Virus record (IMG/VR): IMGVR_UViG_3300032273_000002
Span: 1 to 61,269 of that record
Length of the DNA stretch: 61,269 nt
Origin: a virus
Reading direction: 5' to 3' (one strand)
Shown: in pieces, positions 14,820 to 26,200 of the stretch
Numbering within the stretch: the stretch's first letter is position 1
Layout: each line of letters starts with the position of its first letter
Translations under genes and position numbers: made by a program
Notes under the pieces: generated by a model
The model's input: only the letters and a program-made list of their open reading frames with translations
The model's database searches: none
What the model was told of the DNA's origin: nothing

Positions 14820-14981
14820 CTACTCCTTTTTGCGGCAATCCTCACATTTTAAGAATATCGGCTGCTTGCTGTCGTATTCGGCGATACTCATCGTTGTTCG
14901 CCGCCCGCATCTACAGCAGGACAAGTAGTAACAGTTCTCGCCCTGGCTGTAGAAAAGGGCAGCTAAGCTGTCCAATCCCAT
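14820..14981 (-). CDS. Small zinc-ribbon protein (53 aa)
   Basis: ATG at 14981 after AAGGAG at a good distance; the stop at 14820 lies within the binding site of the holin-like gene. The product begins MGLDSLAALFYSQGENC and has Cys at 17, 22, 23, 25, 46 and 49, that is CCRC followed by CEDC, a likely zinc ribbon. It overlaps the peptidase gene by 19 bp. Function unknown. Confidence 0.7.
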   Translation of the reverse strand: MGLDSLAALFYSQGENCYYLSCCRCGRRTTMSIAEYDSKQPIFLKCEDCRKKE

Positions 14982-15388
14982 TTGGATTTCTCCTTGAAAA
15001 GAAACAGAGGGTCTATCCGCTCGACTTGCAGATGGATATGGGGTTGCATTGGCGGCCCGTATTTTTTGGTTACGTCTTGGGCATAGGCGATCACATCCCC
15101 CATCTTGTAGTTAATGTGGAACGCGACAACCGCCACCACATAAAACAGGCACAGCTCAATGGCATGCACGCCATCAACACCTTCGATATGCAGGCCCTCG
15201 TAGCGCAGATCCTCTGCATATGGATAGCGTTTCCGTACAACCATGCCACTGGTTATCGGCATATAGATATCTTGCCCAGGTGCGCACAGAAAATCCACTC
15301 CGCGGTGCCGGCGCCGGCCGCGTCTGGCGTTAAAGTGGCCATCGCCGGCGTTATCAGATCTGACCCCCTGTCGTGTCGGTGATATCAT
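14963..15388 (-). CDS. M23-family peptidase (probable endolysin)
   Basis: The ATG at 15388 overlaps the upstream stop (TAATG), which is why the longer frame to 15439 is set aside. The 141-aa protein shows the M23 pattern: H28-x-x-x-D32 (HRGVD) and H117-x-H119 (PHIHLQ), zinc-binding residues of LytM-type endopeptidases that cut peptide cross-links in the cell wall. No signal peptide is seen, so release probably depends on the adjacent holin-like protein. Confidence 0.8.
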   Translation of the reverse strand: MISPTRQGVRSDNAGDGHFNARRGRRRHRGVDFLCAPGQDIYMPITSGMVVRKRYPYAEDLRYEGLHIEGVDGVHAIELCLFYVVAVVAFHINYKMGDVIAYAQDVTKKYGPPMQPHIHLQVERIDPLFLFKEKSKWDWTA

Positions 15389-15792
15389 TAGGTTCCTGTG
15401 TCGACAGCCCCTGGCTTCTGGATAACCCCAAAGAGCCACCAGCCACCAGCCACCCCCTCGACGTTCGAATCATTCTTATCGATTGACTCGGCGTACTCAG
15501 AGCATTTTCTGTCTTCGTCCTGCCCAACACAGGCCCTGACCTTTAAAATGTTGTGCCCCGAGAAAACAGTGGTGACGACCTGCGTCTGCGCTGTCTCACC
15601 CCTGGCCATGACAGCCTCTCTGACCGGAGAATAGTTCTCCCACTCATAGACAACCGGGTCAGCGTGCGTGACCGGATCCCAGGCAAACGTCGCCTGAGAT
15701 CCTGACGCCAGCCAATATGTTTCCCATGAAACATGGTCGCCAATCGCATAGGTCATCGCCAACATGTACAGTGCGACCAGCAAGTTGATCAT
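15388..15792 (-). CDS. Secreted Fn3-like protein in the lysis group (134 aa)
   Basis: Begins with a short signal sequence (MINLLVALYMLAMTYA). The rest reads as one fibronectin-type-III-like beta sandwich: ATFAWDPVT, VVTTVFSGHNILKVRACVG and CSEYAES. Two Cys near residues 88 and 97 could pair. Its start overlaps a small upstream gene and its stop overlaps the peptidase start. An envelope-facing role is inferred. Confidence 0.65.
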   Translation of the reverse strand: MINLLVALYMLAMTYAIGDHVSWETYWLASGSQATFAWDPVTHADPVVYEWENYSPVREAVMARGETAQTQVVTTVFSGHNILKVRACVGQDEDRKCSEYAESIDKNDSNVEGVAGGWWLFGVIQKPGAVDTGT

Positions 15793-15896
15793 TTCGGCTC
15801 TACTCCTATTGTAATAAGATTTTTGTTTTTGATAGTGATCGTAACCTTATTTTTCTCCAGAAAAGCATTTAGGGCCACTAGCCAGATGTCGATCAA
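15789..15896 (-). CDS. Possible 35-aa coupled peptide
   Basis: A TTG start at 15896 overlaps the previous stop (TTGA), and the stop overlaps the next ATG (ATGA). The product (begins MIDIWLVALNAFLEKNK, then ITIKNKNLITI) fills a gap that would otherwise be empty. No good binding site; coupled translation would be needed. Tentative. Confidence 0.4.
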   Translation of the reverse strand: MIDIWLVALNAFLEKNKVTITIKNKNLITIGVEPK

Positions 15897-16219
15897 ATCC
15901 TTACAATTTCGATCGGCCCAGGGGCATCCGGCGCCGTAAAATCCAGCGTCACATCAGCCGTGGACATGGCCGACTCATTGCCGGCATCATCTACCGCTGT
16001 GATGCCAATCGAAAAGGTATCATCGGCCGCTTGGAAGTTGGGCAGCTCCGATACTGATGCGGCGATCTTACCATCAGTGCCGGTTGCCGGCAGACCCAGG
16101 TCAATCGTGTTTGACGAGTAGTCCAGTGTTTGACCCTGCGGCACATAATACATTTTGTAGCCGGTGACATCCTCTGATGCTGACGGTGGAAACTTAACAA
16201 TGACCTCTTTGATCAACAT
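15893..16219 (-). CDS. Fn3-like single-domain protein (108 aa)
   Basis: ATG after GGAGG, sharing a base with the previous stop. It reads as one fibronectin-type-III domain: PPSASEDVTGYKMYYVPQG, then FSIGITAVDDAGNES and a linker ending DFTAPDAPG. Fn3 domains in phages are usually on virion surfaces and bind carbohydrate weakly. No signal peptide, so more likely a virion part than a secreted protein. Confidence 0.7.
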   Translation of the reverse strand: MLIKEVIVKFPPSASEDVTGYKMYYVPQGQTLDYSSNTIDLGLPATGTDGKIAASVSELPNFQAADDTFSIGITAVDDAGNESAMSTADVTLDFTAPDAPGPIEIVRI

Positions 16220-16674
16220 TACATACCTCCGTTAGGGTTGCCACTCACGTGGCGGGTTTGTTGGATGTGACGCTCGACCTTTATCTCGACATCTTTAACT
16301 GATTGCTTAAGCTCCTTGCTGTATTCTGTTAAATTGCGTGTCTCGATGGCAATATTGTTGGTCAATACCGCAACAGCCTTGTCTACCTGGTGGATGCCGT
16401 TGTAGACAAAGCCCAGGATGCTGATGGTGATGGCGATAAACAGATAGAAAATCTTTTTCTCCACACGCCCTTTTAAATCCCCCTCTATTATGCCGTGCTC
16501 CCGGGTGCGCATTTCTTCGCGGTCCTTTGTGTCCAGGCGCATTTCCTTAAGCATCTCGGTGTGATCATTAAGAACTTTCTCGTGCTTGGGGTGGCAGTTG
16601 CAGTGCTGCAAGACCAGCATCTTGCGCCGCTCGACCCCTGAATACTCAGGACTTTCAATATGTGGCTCGGCCAT
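16219..16674 (-). CDS. Membrane-anchored coiled-coil protein (151 aa)
   Basis: Residues 25-72 are a charged coiled coil, residues 75-94 one membrane segment (IFYLFIAITISILGFVYNGI), and the C-terminal part (95-145) is a second coiled coil. A His/Cys cluster (HCNCHPKH) lies near residue 24. The layout resembles haemolysin XhlA-like accessory holins or small membrane anchors. Function uncertain; it sits next to the lysis genes. Confidence 0.6.
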   Translation of the reverse strand: MAEPHIESPEYSGVERRKMLVLQHCNCHPKHEKVLNDHTEMLKEMRLDTKDREEMRTREHGIIEGDLKGRVEKKIFYLFIAITISILGFVYNGIHQVDKAVAVLTNNIAIETRNLTEYSKELKQSVKDVEIKVERHIQQTRHVSGNPNGGM

Positions 16675-16683
16675 GGTTTCCCC

Positions 16684-17235
16684 CTATTCATGCTCGATGA
16701 AAAGGCGGACACCAAAGGTCTTGGCAGTGGAATTTGCAAACGTGATTTTGATGATATCATTCTCCTCGAAATAGAGGCGATTGACCTCATCGTAGAATTC
16801 CGCCCAGTTGGTTTCCGTATTAAAATCGTGGCTATCGGCCGTCACATCAAAGTCAGCGCCGCGGTTAGAATCGCAAACGATGCTCATCAGTTCGCTGACG
16901 CCAACCCCCGCGCTGAGCTTTGCTGCAATGCCAGCCACCCAGCCGGGACGTTTCATTAGGCTGCCGCTCACCCAGGTCTCGGTGCCGGCCAGGGTCTCTG
17001 CGACATACTTGGCCTCGATGTCGAAACTGTTGGTGGCAACGGCCTTGAGCTCGTGATTGCCATCGTAGTTGCCTGTGCCGGAAATATAGACATGTGACCC
17101 GGCTTTCAGGCCGTGGGCAGTGTCAGGCAACCGCACGATCCCGTTTCCCTGGTCTGTGACCGCAGCACCGTTGAAGGTGCCGTTGGCCGCTGCAGCGCCG
17201 TTGAAGATCAGCTGACTCGGTACGTTTGCTCTCAT
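16684..17235 (-). CDS. Structural/appendage protein (183 aa)
   Basis: Beta-rich, Gly-rich, no signal. Contains DTAHGLKAGSHVYISGTGNY followed by DGNHELKAV, a module also seen in the 626-aa protein at 29961-31841 (THTGHGMATNDYVQIYGGT). This shared small domain suggests related parts of a virion appendage. Otherwise unknown. Confidence 0.65.
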   Translation of the reverse strand: MRANVPSQLIFNGAAAANGTFNGAAVTDQGNGIVRLPDTAHGLKAGSHVYISGTGNYDGNHELKAVATNSFDIEAKYVAETLAGTETWVSGSLMKRPGWVAGIAAKLSAGVGVSELMSIVCDSNRGADFDVTADSHDFNTETNWAEFYDEVNRLYFEENDIIKITFANSTAKTFGVRLFIEHE

Positions 17236-17236
17236 C

Positions 17237-20200
17237 TCATTCCCCCAATCGCATTTCGTTTAAGGTTTTGGGTTTGTGCTCGACTTTTGGCCAGGGCAGC
17301 TCTCTGGCCAGGCCGCTTTTGTAGGTCCTATGATACCACTGTTCGGCCAGCTCGAGAACCTGCATTTGATGCGGGCTTAGCATCCCGCGGAACTGATTGC
17401 GGTATTTACTGGTTACCCTGTTGAGCGGGTGAGCGCGAGCGATCGATTGTGTCATGCCTTTTTGTGTGCCGCCCAGCTCAACATACTTTTTAAGGTATCG
17501 CTCGGCTGAGGGCAGATCGCCATACTTGAGGGCCTGACGGTAGTAGTACATGGCGTTTGATTTATCGCTCGGGCTGTAGCTGCTGCCGCCGATGCCCTCG
17601 TCGACTTTTTCCATAAATTCAAAGGTCCAGCTGATGGTCTGATAATATGCCATCTCGCCGGGATCGTTGTTGTAAACGGCCATCGAGGTGATATCAAACC
17701 ACAGCCGCTCGGCTGCCGTGCTGCCGCGCCGCGGCTTGCCGGAGACAATGCGGTAGGGCCGCTCGAGGGAAAAAAGCCGGAAGATCTCACCGACCTGGTC
17801 GCGCACCGGCCGGCTCTCGAAGGGGCCTTCCGGATAAAAACTCTGACCGCTGGCAAGGGTATAGAGCAGCTTGGGCCCCGGCCGCAGCCCCTGGAAATAC
17901 TTTCGCACAGGCGCCTTCGCTGTCTCTGTGATCCACTCGCCAGGCGCTGTTCTGCCCTTTGCGAGATCGCGAACGTCCTGCGGCAGGTCCTCGCCACCAA
18001 ACCAGGCCAGCGCATCGGAGAAGGCGCCCTGGATGCGAAGGGTCCGGATGCTGCCATCGGATCGGCGCCCCAGGATAAGGTGCATTTGCCGGCGCTGCTG
18101 TTCGGGCAGCTCTTTTTCCTCGTCAGAGAAAAACGTCATATTCCAAAGATTCACAAGGGCCATAAAGGATACCATCTTTATCCCCAGGGCCGCTGTCTTC
18201 CAGGTGGCTTTTTTACCCAGGGCCACTGGAATCAATTTGGTGCTTTTGCCCTCGTGTTTCATGTTGGCTATCAGGCGCACGTACCGGGGCGCATTGACCT
18301 CAAGCCAGCTGTAAAATGGGACCATGTGCCGCCGGAGCCATTGGCCGGCATCGGAGATGTTGCCATAGTCGCCGATAAGATCCCGCCCCAGCTTGGCGGC
18401 TTTCTCGTCCAGGTCCTCGATCGCATCGACCTCTGAGCGCCGGCTGGCGCCATAGACCGCGGCCCCTTCGGCAAGCTGGTCCTTGAAAAACCGCCAGGCA
18501 GCCAGCCGCAGGATGTTCTCGCGCAGCGCGGTGATGTTCTTCGGCCGGGTCCAAAAGGTGTGTTTCAACCCGCGGCCGATGCGCTGAAACATCGAGGGGT
18601 CGCTGAAGGCCTCCAGGGCCTCCTCGTAGGTCAGGGACTGCGAGAGCTCGCTGAGCTCCTGGACGCTCCAGCCGGATCCGATCACCCCCAGGCGCCTGGC
18701 CAGCTCGAGCTCTTTTATTGTCTCGTCGCTAATCGCCTTCGGCCGGCCCCATTTTACAGCTCTGAGCGCCTTTTCGGTCCAGGTGACTTTGCCCTTGCTG
18801 CGATACTCGCGCACAAGATCACGCATCGCGGCGCCAAAATAGGCCCCCTGCAGCCGCGGGTCATAGGCAAAGGCGATGTCCATGTCACCGGAAAAGTTGT
18901 TCGCATTGTACTTGAAAACCCGCATCGGGTTGATCAGCGTCCACTGCTTCCAGCGGCCCAAAAATTTAGCCGACCATTTTGCCATCCAATGATTGTCTGC
19001 GACAGTTTTGCCGTAATTGTCCAGCGTGCGGGCGAGATCGTTAGGGATATACCACTCGGGATCCTTGCCCTTTAGCCAGACCTCGCGCATCTTCGCCTCG
19101 CCAATGGCGATGTCGCCGCTGGCGATCTTATCGATCATGCGGTCGGTGATGGTGGTGGCCTTGTACCACACCGAGCCAATCGCCGGTTTCCAGGGCACGT
19201 AGCCTTCGGGCAGAAACTCTTTCCATTCACGTTTCTCGCCGGTCTCCCGCTCGTGGCTCTTGGCCAGCTCCTTGGCCCGCTCGGTGTAATCGGCAATATT
19301 TTTGATGCGGTTGAGCGAGCCCAGGGTCTCGAGCTGCAAAAACGCCTGGGCGATGACCTCGTATTCAGCCTGTGCGTAGTCGGTGTTGTAGTCCGCCAGA
19401 GAGCCGGTTCTGGCCAGCTGCCAGCCCTTCTTGCGGTATTCCAGCCGGCGCTGCGAAAGGCCCGCGCCCAGGTAGTATTGATCGCCCTCGCTGGTCAGCG
19501 CCCGATACTTTAACACCTGGTGGTGGAAATACCGGTCGTCCTCGAGCACCTTCTCATCCAATATGTGGTGCTTGACCAGCAGCTGCTTGAGCCGCCGATT
19601 AAACAGATCCCTGCGAGCCAGGGCGCTTGCGACCAGTCGATCGCCGTTCGCCTGGTCCGTAACGTACTTGTGGTATGTGCGGACCTCAGCTTCCGTTTTA
19701 AATCCAAATGGATATCTCTCATCCTTTTCGGCATCCGGCCTAAGCAGTCCGGAATCGATGTCCTTGATCATATCGTCCATGATCAGGGCCATCCGGAAGG
19801 CCGTATACTGTTTGGGCTTTAGACCGTGCAAGATGTTGGTTATAACCGAGCCGGCCCGCCTGGCCGCGTTTTCTCCGACCTCCTGGTGGAGCCTGAGCAC
19901 GTTTAAAACGGATCCATAGTTTTTGGGGTCGAGTTCGGCGTAGCTTCGCGTAAATGTGTTTTTGGCCTCGGTCATCAGCTTCCGGATGCGCTCTACGACC
20001 GGCGGCTCCTTGAGGCCCCCGGGTTGCTCGATCCGCTTGCGGGTCTTTTCGTCAAGGGCATCGAGCACGTTCTCTGCCATGTCATTCTCGCCCGCCTCTG
20101 GCGGCATGGTGGCCTCGAGCATCTGGATGTATTGATCGACAACCGGTCGCAGCTGCGGGTTGCTCTCGATGCCCTTTTTGGCCGAAAACATCGGCGTGAA

Positions 20201-23200
20201 TTTGCGCTTGCCGATGGCAACGACCTCATCGCCGATGCGGAATTGCTCGGGCGCCCCGTACAAATCGGTATACTGGCGCCTTAAAACCCGCAGAGGCACA
20301 TCGTCATCGCTGTGGCGCTCCAGGAACTCGTGATAAAACGGGACGCCGGTCTCTCTGATGCTAAGCGCCTCCAGGGCCTCGGGAGTGGCGACCGCCTCAA
20401 GCTGCTCGCGATACAACGCACTGACCCTGGCCGGCTGCAGGCGGCTTGGTTTGGCCGAAAATAGCGGCATGCCTTCTGACGCTTTTTGTCGCATCTTGTC
20501 GGTAACATCGATTGCCGATACGCTCAGCGGATCCCGGTAACCTTCAAACTCAAGAAAACCATGAAGGACGGTTTCGTAGGCATCCTGATATGAATCGAAG
20601 ATCAGGCTGGTGTAACCGCCTGCGTAAAAAGGGGAGTCTGTATCATCACTCTCTTTGACCCTAAAGACCCCTGTTTCGACCTCTTCGATTTGGCTGACGA
20701 TTTGATCGTGCGAGGGCACATATGAAATGGCTGAACTGTCTTTGGGCGACTTAGAGACAACTATCCGGTGGACCTTCGCATTGCCCCAGGATTTTTTGTT
20801 AAACATCCGGTTGACGTTGTTGGTCAGCATCTTGTCGTAAAATATTTTCATGCCGGCGCCACCGATGTGCAGGTCGCTGCCCGAGAACGTCCAGTCTGTC
20901 CCTTCTGAATCCTCAAAGACTTTGCGGGTCAATTCCTTGCCAATAACTCCCTCGAGCTCGTTGCCTTTAAAGGCGCCGACATCTTTCCACAGACCCTCCT
21001 GGCGGGTGCGCACTTTCACTTCGTATTTATCAACGTCTAATTTCGTGACCACCACACGGTCGGTATAGGTGCCCAGGCGATAGCGTTGGGCCTGGATGTG
21101 CCCAGGCGTCCAGGCGATGCGATCAAAACCGTGGACGGCCGCCCACCTGACCATGCGCTTGAACCCGAGCATCATCCAGGTGTTGGCGCCTTTCCAAGGG
21201 GCCTCGGGCACAGCAGAAGCATCATACCCCTCTCTTGCTTCGATAGCCTCTATCCGGTAAATATCCTTCTGTGCTTCCGGCAGAGCTTCAAATGGGGTGT
21301 TGCTGACAGTGCCGTAAATATGTTGATTGTAATATTCGTGGGCTATTTGGTCGAGAGCCTCTTGCCGGTAAATATCCTGCTTTTCTTCCGGCAGAGCTTC
21401 AAATGGGGTGTTGCTGACAGTGCCGTAAATATTTTCATTGTAATATTTAAGGACATACTCCTCATCGGAGAGGTCCATTTTTTCCGGATCGAAATAGCCA
21501 TGCTTGTGGCCCTGCTCGTGCCAGTCGCTTTGGATCTCTTCGATAAACAAAACCCTCTTGCCGTTGGCATCGTAGCGCTCGTTAAAGCGCACATGCAAAA
21601 TTGGATTGGTGGTATCAAGCCCGCGATTGGACCAGTGGTCGTATCCAGCAGCTGGCTCAAAGCTGCCTATTTGCCGGCCAGAATACTCGGGCATTCCCTC
21701 TATCTTGGCCATATTATGCTCGAGCCCGGCCTCGAGCTTTTGTTTTTGTGCAAGCAATGGCGCCGCCTCCCGCCACGCTGCAGGGCTCCTTGTCGCCTCC
21801 GATACCCACTCATCCTCATAAGACGGATGCCGGGTGATATTGGCCGTAAACGTGTCATCGCGCTCTGCGATTTCGCGGAGATCGCGTTCGATATCTCTTA
21901 TCAGCTCTTTGGCAAGTTCGATCTCATACTCCAGATCGTTAAATTCTTTCCACTCTTTGTCGGTACGAGAGACAAGCGTGGGATTAATCGACATGATCAG
22001 CTCGGTGTATCGGTCTCCACCGTGGACCTGGTAATCCGCGTATTGCGGACTGCTCTCACCCTCATCGAATTCATCTTCGGCATTTTGTTTGTAGTAGCTA
22101 AGGGAATATATTTCACGAACAGTAGGAGGAAATTCGGCTCGGTCTGCATACAACTCATCAACGTCTGCGAGAAGCGAATCCAACAGGGAGTCATCGTTCC
22201 GGTTTACATAATCATGAACGGCGTCGTCGTATTGCTCTTGAAGAGCATCAAATTTTTTTCGTGTGATGGTGCCGTTGTTTAGCAGCGCGGATGTAAAATC
22301 GTCCCAATCATCTGCTAATTGATCAACGACGGCACGGCGCAGATCGGTATAGTCTGCGGTGCTCAGCACCTCCTCTTCGAGATATAAGCTGCCAGAATCG
22401 ACAATGTCGAGGACTTCTTCTTTGGTGATTTTCCCTCCTCCGGCATCCTTTGGTTTAAAGCCTGGAAAAAGCGGGTCGGCTGCCGCCGTTGGCTTCTCGA
22501 GTTCCTCTGGCAGTGAGGACCACTCGAGCTCTTCGGCCTTGAACTCTTTTCCGGCCCAGGCCTTGATCATCTTGTACATGTTTTCCCTGGTGCTCTTATT
22601 TGGCAGCTTCTTGGCCAAGACGTTGCGCATCTGCGAGTACCAGCCGGCCTGTTTTGCCGAAAACATAATATCAGCATTTGTGGTGTTAAACGTGCCGCGG
22701 TTAAACACCGACTTTATCTGCGTGGGCTCAAAGACCACATAAGAGTCTTGAACTTTGTCGGACTCCTCGAGAGCCTTTTTTCTGGCGTAGATCTCAGAGC
22801 GGCGCTCTTCGTTGTCGGGCGAAACAGCATCGAGCTCGGCCATGATCGCGGCCATGCCCTCGATCTCACCCGAATTTTTATAGACGAGACCGTCATAGCC
22901 CTTGCTTTCTAAAAGCCGGATTACTTCCTCGGTAAACTCGGCCTGCAGGATTTCCAGGTCCTTGTCTATATCGTCGCCGGTGCCTTCCATCTGCTCTTCT
23001 ATGTGCATCAGTTGTGACTCGTAGCTGGCGAGCTCCTGAATCTGCCTTTCAGAGAATTTTTTTGTTTTTTCAAGTATAAAAGGCATATTGTACACATCCC
23101 AGGCGCCGGGATCATCAACCCTCAGCGGCTTTTCGATTTTCAGAAAAACCGGATAGATCCGCTGGCCCATAACGCCGGACATGTCCAGCCGGCTTTTGTA

Positions 23201-26200
23201 TGCCAGCCGGTCGTTCGCCTGCTCTTTGGTGCCAAAGTGAATCCCGATATCTCTTGGGCTGCGCCTAAAGCGTGTGAAGTCATCGACGCTGTCGGTGCCA
23301 TGGTAGACCACCCGCGGGTTGCCTTTTTTGTCCACCACCCTGGAGTCGCCAAACCACTGCGCAAACACCGGATTGCTCCGGAGCCTGGCCGCCGAAGACT
23401 TCTCCGACAGCGGCACCTGGCGCTTTTGCGAGGCGATCAAAACATCTCTCTTGCCTTCGGCCTGGCGCACATCCGCGAAGTGCTCACGCAGTTGCGCTCT
23501 AACCAACCTCAGGGCGGTCTTGTGGCTCATGCGCTGCAGGAATCCTTCACGCGAGGCGGCCGGCATGTTGACCACCAGGCGGCCGCCTTTGCGCGAGGTC
23601 GCCGCCACGAGCTGCGCCATGGTGGTGTTAAACGATGACGGTGAATTCTGGACGTTCAATACGTTCGATGCGGCAACGATGTCATATTTGCGCTCAAGAG
23701 CATTGGCGTCATGCGCATCGGGATCGAGGTTCTCGCCGAAGTCATATGCCGTGACCTGTGCGCCGAGCTTGCGCAGTTGATCGAGGTGCGGCAGCTGGCC
23801 ATCCTCGTTTGGTTTGCCGGCACCGTAATCAAGGATCCGGTCACCGCTGCTGGCGATCGCGGCCACAGCCTGGGGCACCGCCTCCGTTAGTCTTTCACTG
23901 GAGGCCACCTTATCGCTTTTATTGGCAACGCGGATATCCTCATTGTTATAAGCGGCATCGTTGCCGCGGCTCTTGACGCTGAACTGCAGCAGCTTGGCGT
24001 CCTCTGGACCGATCAAACGGCCATCGGCAAGCTGCTGGCCGGCCTTGATGGCGATTGGCGCCTGTATCTCGCCACCGCGCAGGTACACATGCGCCATCAC
24101 GGCCTGGTCATGCACCCACTGCAAAAAGTCGTAGTGTTCTTGGGCGGCTTCATAATCAGTGGTTCTTCCTTGGCTCTGCTCCCTTAGATCGTAGAGAAGG
24201 ATGTCACTTTTCTTCCCCTTCTTAAAAGCCTTCATCTGCTTTCTTAGTTTTTTCATCGAATCGCGAATAATCTCAATCGCGGAGACAAGATACCCCTGTA
24301 TGGTAGGCTCCAGCATGATGTTGTTTGGATCGAGGCCGAGCTCCCGCTTGGCTCGGGCGACCAGCGCCAGCTTTTCTTCTCGGCTTCTTGTCCCTGGGCC
24401 ATGTTTTTTCATGATGAACTCTCCGAGGCTCATCGGATCCGCGCCGGAGAGAAAGGTTAAAATAGGGGAAATCTTTTTGGGAAGCTTTGGGTCCTTAATA
24501 GACCAAAGCTTGCCTTTCGTATCGACGCCAAATTCGCGAAAAGCGGTCATGCACCCGCGCTGACTCAATGCGCACTGGCGACAGCTCGATATAAAATGCC
24601 GCTCGCCGGCATCGCAAGGACAGCTGATCTCGCGCAGCTTCGGATTTTCGAGCGCATAGTGCAGCTCCTTCTCTGCGGCCAGAATCAACCCCAGGGCCTT
24701 GTCCTTTTGCAGCGCCTCCATGGTCGCCACCTCCTCGAGCGAGGTGAACAAAAAGGCGTTTGAAATACCGTGCTTGTGCATGTTCTCGACCAAAAAATCG
24801 TGCCCGTAAACTCCGTAGAGCATTTGATCGAGCGAGCCCATCCGCAGAAACGGGGCCGCGGCCGTGCTGATCAGCTCGCGCAGCATCTCATGATGCCGAC
24901 TGAAGATATGGATCGGCCGGTCGGCAACTTTGGCCAGTTTGTTGTAACCCTTTATCTGCTCGATGGTGGTCAAATCGCCTGAGCCCTGCAGCCGGATGAA
25001 CAAAAGCTCCGGCCGTTTCATCTTGCGAGCCTCATCCGCCAGGCGAACCGCCCATTTGTCCGGATCCATCAAAATGGCCAGCTGGTTCCGAAACGCTTTG
25101 TTGATGGTGTCTTGCCGCAGCATATTTGAGGCGGCATAGCACACAATGCACTGCTCGGTCGGATCGCACGTTGCCAACAGAAAGTCAGCCGATCTAATCG
25201 CTTTGGCATTCTCGGTAAGCAGCGGTTTGCCCGCCTCGTCCACTGGCACCAGCAAATTGCCATTGCGCATGAATTGGCCAAATTTGACAAAGGTCTCGCC
25301 GGCAGATTTAATCCGATTGCCCGCCTCATCTTTTCCCGGCGAGCGGAAGCTGAGGCCTCTGGCCTTCGCCATCTCCTTGAGGTTGTATTTTTCGTTGAGC
25401 AGCTCGTGCGCCTCGCCGGATTCAACCACACGGTAGATGTCTATGAGCAGATCGCTCGGCACGATGCTGCGGGCGGGCTTCCGGCCGGCACCTGGCACCT
25501 CGATCGCACGCTCTGAAGGCCCGAATAGGATTTCGAAGATCTGGAGCTCTCGAGCCAACCGGTTGTTCACGATAAAAAACCGAGTCTCGTGGAAGGGCAT
25601 ATCTTTCCACTTTTTCTCTGCGTAGCGCCGTTTGGCATCGAAGAAGATCTGCGGGTTTGACGCCTCTGCAACGCTCATCAAATCGATGCCCTGCTCGATG
25701 CGCCGGTCCAGCTCTTCGCTGCTCGGCTTAGCCTCCATAACGCTTTTCAGCGCCGCAGCCTTTTTCGTGGAAAGCAGGACCTCATCCTTGTTTAGCTTCC
25801 CGTAGTCTCCTCCAACGGTAAACTGCCACAGATCAGGCAAGGCGTTTTGGTCTCGCTGGCTGATGCCAGAGGCGATGTAATCGTGCAACGCCACATCAGA
25901 GCCCAGGGCCCCTCTGAGGCCACGTATAAAATCGGTTCGGCTATTTATCTTCTTCTGAAGATGCTTGTCACCTGCTGGCCCTGGCGCAGCTTCGATGAAA
26001 AAAATCATTCCTTGAGCACTCGTCTTTTCAAGGACCTTGAGAATCTCAACTGCGCCTTGCTTAACCGTTAATCCCTTGGGATATTCGTAAAAGCCGAGCA
26101 CTTGATTTTGGGCATTTAATAGTAAAAAACCCTCTGCATCTGCACCAAACAGATCTTTTTTCACCGAGATGGCAGCCTGAGAATTGTTGACCGCCGGCCC

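Noticed and set aside
14672-15382. 236-codon plus-strand frame
   Set aside because: Antisense to the holin-like, zinc-ribbon and M23 genes, which have better starts and motifs.
21086-22282. 398-codon plus-strand frame
   Set aside because: Antisense to the conserved polyvalent part of the giant gene; no binding site and repeats mirror the minus-strand duplication.
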